Notes under the pieces: generated by a model
The model's input: only the letters and a program-made list of their open reading frames with translations
The model's database searches: none
What the model was told of the DNA's origin: nothing
Shown here: positions 53,365 to 63,100 of the stretch, in pieces
Layout of the letters: every line of letters starts with the position of its first letter
Position numbering within the stretch: the stretch's first letter is position 1
Source of the DNA: Hyphodiscus hymeniophilus
Lineage: Eukaryota > Ascomycota > Leotiomycetes > Helotiales > Hyphodiscaceae
DNA: 64,000 nucleotides
Assembly (NCBI GenBank): GCA_016508695.1
Contig: VNKQ01000008.1
Coordinates: forward strand, 496,001-560,000
Reading direction: 5' to 3'
Position numbers and translations under genes: made by a program

Positions 53365-53640
53365 ACTAGGAGTCGAGGTTTGTTATAGAGAGTAGGATAT
53401 TAATATAAATTTGTCCGATTTTAATATATAGTATTTATTAGCGCGTTTTATCGATTTAGATTGATAATTCAAATTCTTTATACTCTTTAGATACTCATAG
53501 TACTAAGCTTTATATACAAAATCGCTAATTTTCGATATTCTTAGTGTTCGGCCCATTTCTAATGCTAGCCTAGTTCATTTTCCCCGACTGCCTAAGAACG
53601 ACGGCAGAGAGTGCCAGTAAGCGAGCCGACGATTAGCAGG
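53365..53640. mobile_element. Well-preserved terminal fragment of the 16150-37435 transposon family
   Basis: The reverse complement matches the left end of the element at 16150 for about 270 bp: CGTCGGCTCGCTTACTGGC, GGCAGTCGGGGAAAATGAAC, GGCTAGCATTAGAAATGGGC and beyond. Unlike the copies at 16150 and 37435 it keeps most of its C and G, especially in the outer 90 bp. It forms the border between the AT-rich block and the gene island. Confidence 0.75.
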
Positions 53641-53889
53641 TAGTACTGGTTCGAGGGCCTCAGAGTATTCGTACCAAGTTGGCCTGGGGATGCTGGTACG
53701 AAGTATTAGTGGTTGCTATCGCATGACGCCCCCCCCGGAGCAAGGCAAAAGCTCGCTCGCTTATCGAGGCTAATGACGGACTCAACCCCGCCTCCCCGCA
53801 CGCAAGCTAAGAGAAGGACGATCCCGAGACGGACTTCAGGCTAAGGGTAACCTCCCGACGATTCTGGGGACCCCAGATTTCTATGGAAT
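53641..53889. other. Short unique region before the SAM/HMG gene
   Basis: GC-normal sequence of 250 bp with a run of eight C residues near 53731. It is presumably the promoter and 5' leader of the following gene, although the transposon fragment ends only 250 bp upstream of the start codon. Confidence 0.4.
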
Positions 53890-55387
53890 ATGGCCGTACT
53901 GGAGGATATATTCGCGGAACTGGGTATCTCGCACTACATTGGCGACTTCCGCGAACAGGGCTTCGATACGTGGGAGACGAGTTGATATAAGAGAGTCCGA
54001 TTTCAACGCGCTTGGTGTCAAGCTTGGTCATCGCAGGAAATTGCAACGAAAAATTGCTAACTTGTGTGGTTTACCCTCACACAAAGCTTTGGCATCCACT
54101 CGAAATACACCTCGCGATGACAGACAGTCAGAAGAGCGTCGAATTAGGGCAGCCCCGAGGGTCAAACGGAGGTACAGGCGACATCCCAAACCGGACCAGA
54201 ATGGACCGGAGAGGCCTCCTACTGCATACGTAATTTTCTTGAATAGAACGCGCGAAGGAGTTACTGGAAGAAATTTATCGTTTACGGAGATAGCGAAGCT
54301 TGTGGGCGAAAACTGGCAAAACCTTTCGGCTGGCGAGAAGAGACCGTACGAGCAGCAAGCCTTGTCTGCAAGGGAAAGATACCGCAATGAACTGGCCGAG
54401 TATAAGAAGACGGACAACTACAAGGAGTATTCACAATATCTGGCTGAGTGTAAAGCTACGCAGTGGAGCCAGCAACGAGGTATGTTGTGCAGATGAGCTA
54501 GCCAAAATTTGTTGTGACGGATCATTAATAGTTTCAGCGGCTGGCCCGAACACTCCAAAAGGACCGAAGCTACATGCCCACCTCAGCACCGCGAGTATTG
54601 ATATGGGGAGCAGCGAAGCAAGGCAGTATCGGGGTGATAATCCCACTGGCAGAATTCGCGCTGAATCATCTGCATCTACCGCGAGTTAACGGCACACGGT
54701 TGGTGCCGACTCGTCTCCGCAATTGTCAGGTAAACCGAGGTCACCGAAGGCAGCATCTTCAACAGTCTTCCCTCCCCAAGACAAGCTGAATCTTGCCAGC
54801 TCATTACAGCCCGCGCATTGTACGAGCCTGACTCGTCCATATCCGTTTTTAGCATGCGAATCAGTGAAGAGGTCTTCTGCATTCTGTGATAGCACCGTCT
54901 CTTCAGCCGATTCCGCTCCTCGTGCGCCAGTGGAGGTGCCTCTTGACAGAGCCGTAGAAATCCCTTTGCTTTGTCCTCAAAAACCAAATAGTGCTTGCGA
55001 GAATCTCCTCTCGCCATTGAGACAACCGTCTTCGCGTCCCCGACTAGCCGTGCTTAGCACTCTGCAACCTCCGAACCGTATGCTTGGACATTATCCTGAC
55101 CTTTGTTTTCCCTCTTTACATCATGGTGTAATTTGCTTTCTCGGTCGATTAGGAATACTAACTGACATCTAGGTGTTCATCTTGGGATCTACCCGTTATT
55201 AAAGGCCCCTCTGTATAACTATACTTCGACGACACCCCAACATATCGATGAAGGCGAATATTTTGAATCTCGGCATCCAGATTTGATGTGCTTAACCTCT
55301 GCGGATGAAAAAATCTTGGATCCCATCACCGCGCTACTAAGGGCTGGCGCTATCATAGGTGGGAACAGTCAGCGCCCAAGTCCTTGA
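53890..55387 (+). pseudogene. SAM + HMG-box protein gene, with frameshift and premature stop
   Basis: ATG 53890 opens MAVLEDIFAELGISHYIGDF, a SAM domain, which runs into TGA at 53983. The domain continues in the +1 frame (DIRESDFNALGVKLGHRRKL), so a small indel lies at about 53977-53986. An HMG box follows at about 54207-54440 (RPPTAYVIFLNRT ... GENWQNLSAGEKRPYEQQA), a DNA-binding chromatin module. A GT-AG intron 54480-54531 leads to VSAAGPNTPKGPK. TAA at 54687 then interrupts a Ser/Pro-rich frame that continues to 55125, and a second intron 55126-55172 (ACTAACT branch site) restores a frame ending at TGA 55385 (NSQRPSP). The TAA is exactly what CAA would become by CpA-to-TpA change. Either the gene is dead, or the assembly has an indel and the protein is shortened. 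The SAM-HMG pairing is known in filamentous ascomycetes. Confidence 0.7.
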
Positions 55388-55499
55388 AAAAACAACGTTC
55401 TCATCGCTTGTGATAAGCTGGGACGTACCGGCAATGTATACCACCGAATAAGGGAGCTATTCGGATTTTTGTTGCAAATATCTTGGCTTCTAGAACAAG

Positions 55500-55789
55500 A
55501 TGATGAGCTTTGAGGGTACTGAGGAGGCACGAGCAGCGCGTATTGCGAAGGATGACATCAAGGGCAAGGGGAAGCGTAGTCGGAAGCGTAAGAGCGCTGC
55601 GCTAGAGCCAGATGAGCCAGAGCCAGAGCCAGAAGTGGCGCGTGCTGTAAGAAAGAGGTCACCGACGGCAGGGGAAATCGTGGTCGGAGGCGTGAAACTG
55701 CTGTGCAAGAGGCAGCGGAGCCAGAGCCAGAAGTGGCGCGGACGATCGAGGCGCCAGTATGGAGAGCACCAGTTGCGCGGATGGTATGA
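55500..55789 (+). pseudogene. C-terminal remnant of a pogo-type DDE transposase
   Basis: The frame from 55500 reads FEGTEEARAARIAKDDIKGK, then GKRSRKRKSAALEPDEPEPE, the basic-then-acidic tail common in fungal pogo/Fot-like DDE-1 transposases. After a one-base frame change near 55650 a second, similar unit follows (DGRGNRGRRRE ... EPEPEVARTIEAPVWRAP) and ends at TGA 55787. The catalytic domain, HTH and TIRs are absent. Composition is GC-normal, so this fragment escaped RIP. Confidence 0.65.
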
Positions 55790-56509
55790 GACTGTTGTAC
55801 GAAAGAGAATCGTTCCTTATTTTCTTTAATTCGGATTTTGGTTTTTGGAGGCAGGAAATCGGATACACAATGTTCGTAGCATTCTCGGCGTAATAGAAGA
55901 AGCTGGAGTTATGGTTCGCCTGCAAGTCATTACAAAGCCGTCTTTGTGTCGAGGTCAGACTCTTAACTCAAATCTTTGACACCAGTTCGCAGCTGCGTCT
56001 CGACCGAGGACTGCAGCCGTCTTGGAAAATCGGATATTGTGTCGCATTTGAAGGTTGCAATGACCGAGCAAGACGAACGTATGTTTCGTCTGAGAAGTCT
56101 ACACCACGGCGACTTGCTTGTTGCCTGACGCAGTAATCATTTCGAATCTCCACTCCCTCACTAGCTCGCGATGTCCTACCCATGTGTGAGTGTCCGTACG
56201 TCTGCGCGGTGGATGGCCGCCTCGCACAAGTGCAGCCAGAAGTCGGACTTGTAGGACCAGACGCTCTGTCCCTGTTCGTCAGGTCGTCGAAGGGAGCGGA
56301 TAAGTCGGTACGATAAGGTTAGCGGTGTCGAGGTTCCGTTGTGAGTATCGCTTGGTAGCCTTGGTCAGACGTGTTGAGAGTCTGCAGGTGACTTCCCTAT
56401 CGGAGTATTGTTCCTCCGTGCCGAAGCACCACTCTAGCGGAGGTGGGGTTGAAGCCGCCACGGTGACACACCCGTCTCCCCGACCTTCCACCCCTCAACG
56501 TCAGCAAAC
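55790..56509. other. Intergenic region upstream of the second Zn2Cys6 gene
   Basis: About 700 bp of GC-normal sequence. No frame on either strand gives a recognisable protein. The last 200 bp likely hold the promoter and 5' leader of the gene starting at 56510. Confidence 0.4.
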
Positions 56510-58668
56510 ATGTCGGAGCCCTCTCGAGCAGCTGCAGACCGTAGACGAAGAGGTACTGACTTTGTCACTAAGAACGCCTGTGTGGAATGCAAAAGGAAAC
56601 GAACCAAGGCCGGTATCCTCTCCAGCGGTCGGAGAGCACAAGCTTATCAGTCAGACAGTGCGATGGCCAGAACCCTTGCGCGAGATGCATCTCCCAAGAT
56701 GGCGTAGTATGCCATTACGAGGTATCGGTACGGGTTAGCAAAGGGACATTGAAGGCGGAGATCGAGCGGCTACAGGATTATCAGCAATCGAGCGAGTTCG
56801 TCTTTGGCAAATTGGCCTCTGGGAATCACGTCGACTTCATCGTGCAAGAACTACAAAATGGCAAGACCTTGCGGGATATACAGATCAGCCTTGGAGGGCC
56901 ATTGTCGGGTGCACAGGCAAACGGATACAGTTTACCGCCTTCCGAAATCTCGTCCACTAATGACTACTCTGAGAATAGCAGCCAGCAGGATTATTCGGGT
57001 GTCGATAAGGAGGACGGGGGGCGGGGTGGGGGGTTACTCAACAAGGACTGCCTCTACTCGACGGAGGCATCTCCGGCGACCAAGATACCGAACCAGAGCT
57101 TGGCACATATGAAGACGCCGAACCATGGACGACAATAACATCAGACAATGATCTTATCGAACATCTTCTATCGCTATATGCCTGCTGGGAATATCCTATC
57201 TTCGCTAGCTTTGCTATGCAACACTTCCGCACAGACTTTAAGGCAGGACGACGCAGGTATTGCTCGTCGATGCTTCTCAACGGCATTTTGGCTGTGGGGT
57301 GTCTGTTTACGGGCGGAGCGAATGTTCACCCTAGCAGTGTTTCCGGGGAAGCTTTCTTCGCTGAGGCAGAGCGGTTATGGGTATTTTCTCAGAATAACCC
57401 ATCATTTACAACGATACAAGCATTAGGTGTCATGTCACTCTTTGAGGCTAGCCGTGGTAGGGACGCTCATAGCTTGTTCTTCTCCGGACAGTCAATTCGA
57501 ATGGCCGTCGAAATGGGCTTGCACGGTAAGGTCAAGGAGAATGAGATCATGACTGACATAGAGCGTGAAGTGCGCAGTGCCACCATATGGGGCGCATCCA
57601 TGTTAGACCTGTGGGTTTACTTGTGCTGCTCGCGTTTTCTGGGTACTGATATATATCCTTCTTTTATTTAGAGCCTGGTCGACCGTCATGAGGCGCGTTC
57701 CTCACCTGAGTCTCCACGAGCTTCCCACAATACATCCCACACGGCCTGAGCCAGAGGAGCACCGCCAATGGCTTCCGCATACTGGAGACGGGATTGAAGT
57801 CGATGAAAGACTGACGCAAATGAGCCATGCCCGGACTATACATCTTGCTATGTGTAGTCTCTTCGAGATTCTGCACAAATCACTATATGTACTTCATATT
57901 CCCGCAAGGTTACTCCATAGTCAAGACGTTTTGAAGATCTATACGCGGTACTTGGCTTGGCTCGATTCTCTGGACGATACCATCCGACTAGGCGGGAACT
58001 CTACGCCCCCCGCCATTTTCATGCAGTCAGTATCCCATCGTCGCAAATTTTAGCACTTACTATCCACGCGTCGCCATTGACTAACTCTCACAAGCATGTT
58101 CTATCATTTCGCAATCCTTCTTGTTTTTAGCCCCTTCATCAAAATCCGCTTCATAGACTCTATCATCGTCCCCTACGAGATATGCAGCCAAGCCGTCAAC
58201 GCAATCCTCTCACTCCTAAGCTCCTATCGACACCTCTACACCCTCCGCCGCACCCCCTGTTTCGTTCCCTTCATCGCCCTCGCCTCCAACGCCATGGACC
58301 TAATCCGCATCCCTCCCGAGGTGATGCTCCAGAACATCGCCAACTTGCGCGAAATGGCCTTTTCGCACGTCTCCGCCGCCCGCGGCGCCGACCTCCTCGA
58401 ATTCAAGGGCCAAGCGTATAGCACCCCGGCTGCTCTCGCCTCGCAGGACGATATTGCCCAACGCGTAAGCCAGCGACGCGAATCGGTGTCGGAGATTCTG
58501 AACGAGATGTTCAAGACCTCTATCGACATCTCCGCCATCAATCTTAATAGCTTCCTTGCGCCGCGTGCGGCGCAGCAGTCGATCTTTACGCCATTCCCGA
58601 GCCAGGTGCTGCCACTGCGAGCGTTTGAGGAGCGCTTGAGGATGGCCGGGTTTGAGCTAATTGACTGA
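56510..58668 (+). CDS. Zn2Cys6 (C6) fungal transcription factor
   Basis: Nuclear DNA-binding regulator with unknown targets; the layout resembles proteins often annotated as NirA/Nit-4-like, but specificity cannot be read. Exons 56510-56608, 56659-56998, 57046-57610, 57672-58025 and 58095-58668 sum to 1932 nt, 643 residues, ending at TGA. The zinc cluster is C24-x2-C27-x6-C34-x5-C40-x2-C43-x7-C51, then a linker with a short coiled segment (KGTLKAEIERLQ). The fungal-specific regulatory domain starts near residue 165 (LIEHLLSLYACWEYPIFASF). Intron 1 must be GC-AG (GCCGGT...CAG) to keep the cluster. Intron 2 (56999-57045) is a GTGTCG...AAG candidate that spans a G-rich stretch and exactly restores the frame; a sequencing indel in the G-runs is the alternative. 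Introns 3 and 4 are ordinary, the last with a GACTAACT branch site. Otherwise intact. Confidence 0.82.
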
Positions 58669-58940
58669 GGGGTATGAATCTATACATACTTGTGCGAGTG
58701 CTTGTGTATCAGACTTACGACACTTATGTAGAGCCACGCAGAGCGACCCGGCATTCAAAAACGTCCAATTCCTCGCCTTGTGGTCGGATACATGGCACGA
58801 ATTTATATTCACGAATAATCGATATATAGTACTGGAACCTTTGCCCAAACTTGCCCCAAACTTGTAGAGCTAAGTGAAATGGTAACGAGGAAGATATGTC
58901 ACGAGGGGAAGAGATTAGCTTCATTTCTTATAGTAGTTCT
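58669..58940. other. 3' flank of the C6 gene and transition to AT-rich repeats
   Basis: The likely 3' UTR and terminator. Mixed composition persists to about 58940, after which the sequence is AT-rich and degenerate. Confidence 0.4.
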
Positions 58941-60773
58941 ATATTTAGAATTCTATAATTTTGACCTCTTCGCAGCTTACATTAGAGCTAACAAGTAAGT
59001 ACTTTCCCTCCTTATTCTTCCGAGCCAAAGTTTTCTTTGCTTTTTAGAAAAGGCGCTTCTCGACATCTTCTGGTATTATATTCTTTGGAAGAGGATAGGT
59101 AGTTTACTAAAAGTAAAGTATTAATACTAGTCGTGTATTTAAAGTAAATCGTTACTTTACTTACTATCTTTGCTATAGATAGTAGCTACGATATATTGAC
59201 CTTAGAGTTATACGTAGTATATTAATTATACTTGCAAATAGTTAAAGCTACGTTAACGCCGTCGAAGTTCCCTATTTCGTAAGCTTTTATAATTAAAGTC
59301 TCTATTCTCTTGTTTATTCCCTTATTCTTTCTCTTTCTTCTTTTCTCCTCATCGTTTAGTTTAACGTTTTTAGGATCTATCAATACCAAAAGGCTGTTAC
59401 AGATGTTAAAGTAATCTGTACAAGTTAGTTTTAATATACTTCGAGCTTTAAGCCTAGGGCATTTGAGAGGTCGTTTGTTATTCTAGGCCATACTTTGTCA
59501 AAGACCCTCTGTTTTATTCGTTGTCTTTGAGGACTTTTATATAGTAGCCAATAAGGGTATAAGAGCCGATTTTGAGCCTCTGGTTACAAAATAAGGGACT
59601 TAAATCGATTACTTCCAAACCAAGTAGTAGAAAGCTACATTTACACCTTTAATCCTCTAAAATCTTAGCCTAAGAAAAGGCTTAATTGGGCGATAAAGGC
59701 CTGAATCGGCTCCTTTAAACCCAAGTAGTAGGGAGCTAGATTTGGACCCCTTTAGATCTAAAAATAAGTAAGCTTTATAAGCCCCTTTATAGTGTTACTT
59801 GTCCTTATAATATGCGATTCTACTTAGTCCTTATTCTTTTTATAAGACTAGATAAGCGTTTATAATTCGAATTATAAAATCCTTACTAGCTTATTATTTA
59901 TAAGAATAACCTTAGCCCCTACCCTTTAAACGATATTAGTCCGTTACCTATAGTCTTACATATTGATTTAAGTATAGATTCTATTATATTAAAGAGCGTA
60001 TCTTATTATCTTATATACTTAAGCTGGTTACAACTAGGCGAGTCACTAGAATAATACTACTAAAAGGAGGATATAATACCCTTTTAGTCGCTACATACAT
60101 ACTAAACGCATTTACCTCGCTAATAAGCAGACTGGAAACTCGGATTACCTTTGTATTTCGGTAGCTATATTAGAGTAAGACTCGCTAACCGCATAGTTCT
60201 AACTGATTAATATTACTAATTAACTATTAAAGTAGTTAGTATTAAAACAGTAATTAATACTTACGTAGTATCTGGACTATCTTCCTTTCTACTCGGTTTA
60301 GAATAGACTTAAGAAGTCAATTTATTAAGTAACCTTAGAAATTATATGTATTATATCCTAGGGCCTTACGAGAGCCTAAACGAGCTTCTTATTCCTAAGA
60401 TTATAACCGAGGCCAAAGCCGAGACAGAGTATGTAATAGAAGGAGAGATTATAATAAAAGCTATTATAATAAGAGAAAAGACTTTACTAGCTAGAAAGAT
60501 GCTAACTCTTCTTAGGAATAATAAAGAGTATAGTAATAAGGATTATAGGCTTGATAAATTAACAAGCATTAATATGTTTGTTATAAAAGATAAAATAATA
60601 AGTAATACTACAATTTTCGCGGATACTATCTCTTGTCAGAGCTTAGACAACAAGCTTCTCTAGGAGTAAGGAGTAAAAAGTTAACGAGAGAGTAAAGAAA
60701 GAAGGTCTAGTATACTTATAAGAAAATACTCGATAAATTATTAATCTTTATTAGCAAAACAGGCCTAATTAAA
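58941..60773. repeat. Moderately RIP-degenerate repeat DNA
   Basis: AT-rich but less extreme than the central block. A unit with AAGTAGTAGRRAGCTASATTT occurs twice about 100 bp apart (59625 and 59724). At 60346-60663 a 105-codon frame is open (from a CTA-rich start, no recognisable domain), lying in AT-rich DNA with repetitive GAG/ATA codons. I regard it as a relic or chance frame, not a gene. Nothing else is recognised. Confidence 0.45.
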
Positions 60774-61873
60774 GGGACGGGCTATAACAACTTGCCTCCC
60801 GGCTAAAACAACTTTTCGGGGGTATACCTAATACCTTTGCTTAATTATAGTAATTTGTATACGCAAGTAAGGTTAAACTATATACCTTACTAAACATTAA
60901 TATATCCTTATTATTCTTAACTTTGCCCTAGCCTTCAAAATAGAATCACCAAATACCTGTGGTCCTCCCCCCCTTTAATTATATACGCTGACTTGCCTAC
61001 TGTAATTGCTTTAATTCATATGCATACTAAAGACAATGGTTACGCACTATTCAAACGCGATACTACTAAGACTCGAATCGTATTTACTTGCGAGTAGTCC
61101 CCCTCCCCCTAGCTATTAATATACGATTTAACGGTTACTTAGCTTGCCTTGTTATTATATAATTTGGGAGCGCAAGTCTAATAGGGGAGTAATCTTACTA
61201 ATTAATATATATCGTTACTAGTATTATAATAGGCCTATAACTAATACTCTTAATCCCTTCCTTATACTAGAAGTTTTAAGACTTATTCTTAACCCTATAT
61301 ATATACGAGAGAAAAGTAGACCCCGCGGTATATTAAGAGAAGTATTATATATTGCGGAATCGAGTATACGACGACTACCCTTAGTCTTTAAACTTCCCCC
61401 CTCCTTAGCCCCTATAATCCTTAAGCGACTCAAGTCACTAGTTAGGCAAGTCTTTATAGTCTATTTAGGCCTAAATAGAGTAAGTTTTACTACTCTAGTA
61501 ATAGCGCGGATAGTAAAAGGATATATCAATTAATATAAGCTAGGTACGCAAAGAGAAAGGAGTTATATAAGGGGGATTTCTTTTATATATATAGACGATT
61601 GCCTTAAAGACGTAGTAATAATTATAAGAGATATATTATAAAGACAAGTAGTATAAGAAGTTAAAGTTATAATAGTAAAACCTTTTAAGGATTATATACA
61701 AAATAGAGAATATAAGTTAAATCCGGATTATAATAAGTTAGTATAATAGAATATATCGCACTCTCTTGCGTACATATAAATTAGTATAGTAGAGGAAGCT
61801 TCCTAGATATATACCTATAAGTAGGGTTAACTAAGTTATTTTAGCTAAGAGGCAAGTTATTATAGCCCGTCCC
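60774..61873. mobile_element. TIR element, 1100 bp, GGGACGGGC class (8-bp TSD)
   Basis: Exact 8-bp TSD TAATTAAA (60766-60773 and 61874-61881). Left GGGACGGGCTATAACAACTT, right the inverse with TTATTATAGCCCGTCCC. The interior carries the same GATTGCCTTAAAGACGTAGT and AGTAGTCCCCCTCCCCCTAG segments as the GGGACGAGC-class copies, so the two classes share a core but not their terminal 40 bp. No transposase. Confidence 0.88.
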
Positions 61874-61881
61874 TAATTAAA

Positions 61882-62017
61882 TTGCCGAGAAGAAAAGAAG
61901 TCCTTTAGTTAGTATAAAAAGAGTTGTAAACTATAATATAATATAATGTAGTTAGCTAAGAAGCATTTGATATGATTTCCAAGGCTCTTATAAGAATATT
62001 ACTTTTGAGATAAGTAT
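61882..62017. other. Spacer between two mobile elements
   Basis: AT-rich degenerate sequence; nothing recognised. Confidence 0.3.
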
Positions 62018-62168
62018 TGTCAAGTATATACGTAATACTAGTAAAAAGCCGGCTTATTATATATACGCGTAGTATAAATAATATAATAAGCTACTAGGGC
62101 CCGAGCTCTAATATTATACCTTTTAGGCTGGCTAGTATATGTAAGAAAGCTTATTATTATACCTTATA
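62018..62168 (+). repeat. 5' LTR of the miniature LTR element
   Basis: 151 bp; matches 62398-62538 apart from short indels and transitions. Confidence 0.8.
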
Positions 62169-62397
62169 GAGTATTAGAGCTCCCTTTATATAATTACGCT
62201 CTAAGAGTAAGTAATTAGCCTGGGTTTTACTAGGTGCTTAACAAGGGTTATATGCGAGAAAACTAATATATAATTAAGTATATATTATATATTTAAGCTT
62301 TTAGCTAATTATTATATTATATTAAAAAGCCTTATAAATATATACTCTAAGCAAGTCTTAGGAACGTAACTTTAAAGAGAGGAGTAATGTTAAGTAT

Positions 62398-62538
62398 ATA
62401 TATAATACTAGTAAAAAGCCGGCTTATTACATATACGCGTAACATAAGAAAAATAATAAGCTACTAGGGCCCAAGCTTTAATACTATGTCTTTTGGGCCG
62501 GCTAGCGTACGTAAGAAAGCTTATTATTATACCTTACA
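62398..62538 (+). repeat. 3' LTR of the miniature LTR element
   Basis: 141 bp; keeps the canonical TGT start and ACA end. Less C-to-T change than the 5' copy in the CCGGCTAGCGTACG part. Confidence 0.8.
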
Positions 62539-62543
62539 AGTAT

Positions 62544-63100
62544 CTTGAGACATTATAGCTTATAAGACCCTATAAATCTTAAGAGACTAATCTTAGGACT
62601 ATAAATGTCGTAAAAAGGCTTTTCCAAGATAATTCTCCTAAGAGAATTCTTTTATAACCTTAAAGATCTTAGGAGAATACTCTTAAGGCTATAGATATTA
62701 TAAGAGATTTCTTCTAAAATAATCCTCCTAAGAGAATTCTTGTAAGAGCCTGAGAATTCTAATAGAAATTACTTAAGTTAAGAAATTTTTCTTTTATAAT
62801 TACGTAATCTCTGCTTTACTACGCGTTATATAACGCTTTACTATTTACGTAATCTATATTACAAGTATACTACGCTTAGTATATTTAGCTAACGCTACTC
62901 CTGCTTTATATTTCTAAACTATTTAGTCAGATTATTAAAGAAAAAAATATCCTTAATAAAATAGAACTAATAATAATCCGACCTTTTAGTTAGATTATTA
63001 GTATCAAAAATATTTCAGCTTAAGGCTAATACTTTGGTTTTGCTAGGGCTTTTTAGTGTCTAGTAAGCATATACACTAGCGTTAGGGCACCGAATTTTAC
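62544..63100. repeat. Degenerate repeat with a 90-bp duplicated unit
   Basis: CTCCTAAGAGAATTCTT occurs at 62635 and again at about 62725, inside a roughly 90-bp unit that is duplicated with divergence. The word is itself nearly self-complementary. The remainder up to 63100 is AT-rich and unrecognised. Confidence 0.45.

Larger units (their letters stand above)
7300..53540. repeat. AT-isochore: RIP-degenerate nested transposons
   Basis: About 46 kb of strongly AT-rich sequence dominated by TpA, with CpA/TpG scarce and TAA/TAG stops in every frame. No long open reading frame survives on either strand. Homologous copies inside the block differ mainly by C/T and G/A, the signature of repeat-induced point mutation. 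Recognisable transposon ends, target-site duplications and protein remnants show that it is made of nested mobile elements, listed separately. That RIP did this is inference from composition and established knowledge of Pezizomycotina. Confidence 0.9.
62018..62538 (+). mobile_element. Miniature LTR element (TRIM-like), 521 bp
   Basis: Two direct repeats, 62018-62168 and 62398-62538, both start TGTYAAGTATATA and end ACCTTAYA, the LTR pattern TG...CA. They flank only 229 bp. An exact 5-bp TSD AGTAT (62013-62017 and 62539-62543) shows one insertion event. The bases just after the left repeat, GTATTAGAGC, resemble the primer-binding site GTATCAGAGC with one C-to-T. The bases before the right repeat, AAAGAGAGGAG, are a purine tract. 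There is no coding sequence, so it must have been mobilised in trans. The plus orientation follows from the tract positions. Confidence 0.82.

Noticed and set aside
7300..53540. Mitochondrial insertion or viral DNA as the cause of AT richness
   Set aside because: No mitochondrial genes are recognised. Transposon ends with target duplications and transition-biased copy differences explain the composition.
7300..53540. Regional centromere
   Set aside because: AT-rich transposon deserts can host centromeres, but nothing in the sequence distinguishes this; CENP-A mapping would be needed.
3823..58668. A biosynthetic or accessory gene cluster linking the two zinc-cluster regulators
   Set aside because: No enzyme, transporter or other pathway gene lies near either regulator, and 46 kb of dead repeats separate them.
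60346..60663. 105-codon open frame as a real gene
   Set aside because: It lies in RIP-degenerate DNA with skewed codons and no recognisable domain; a start and promoter are not supported.
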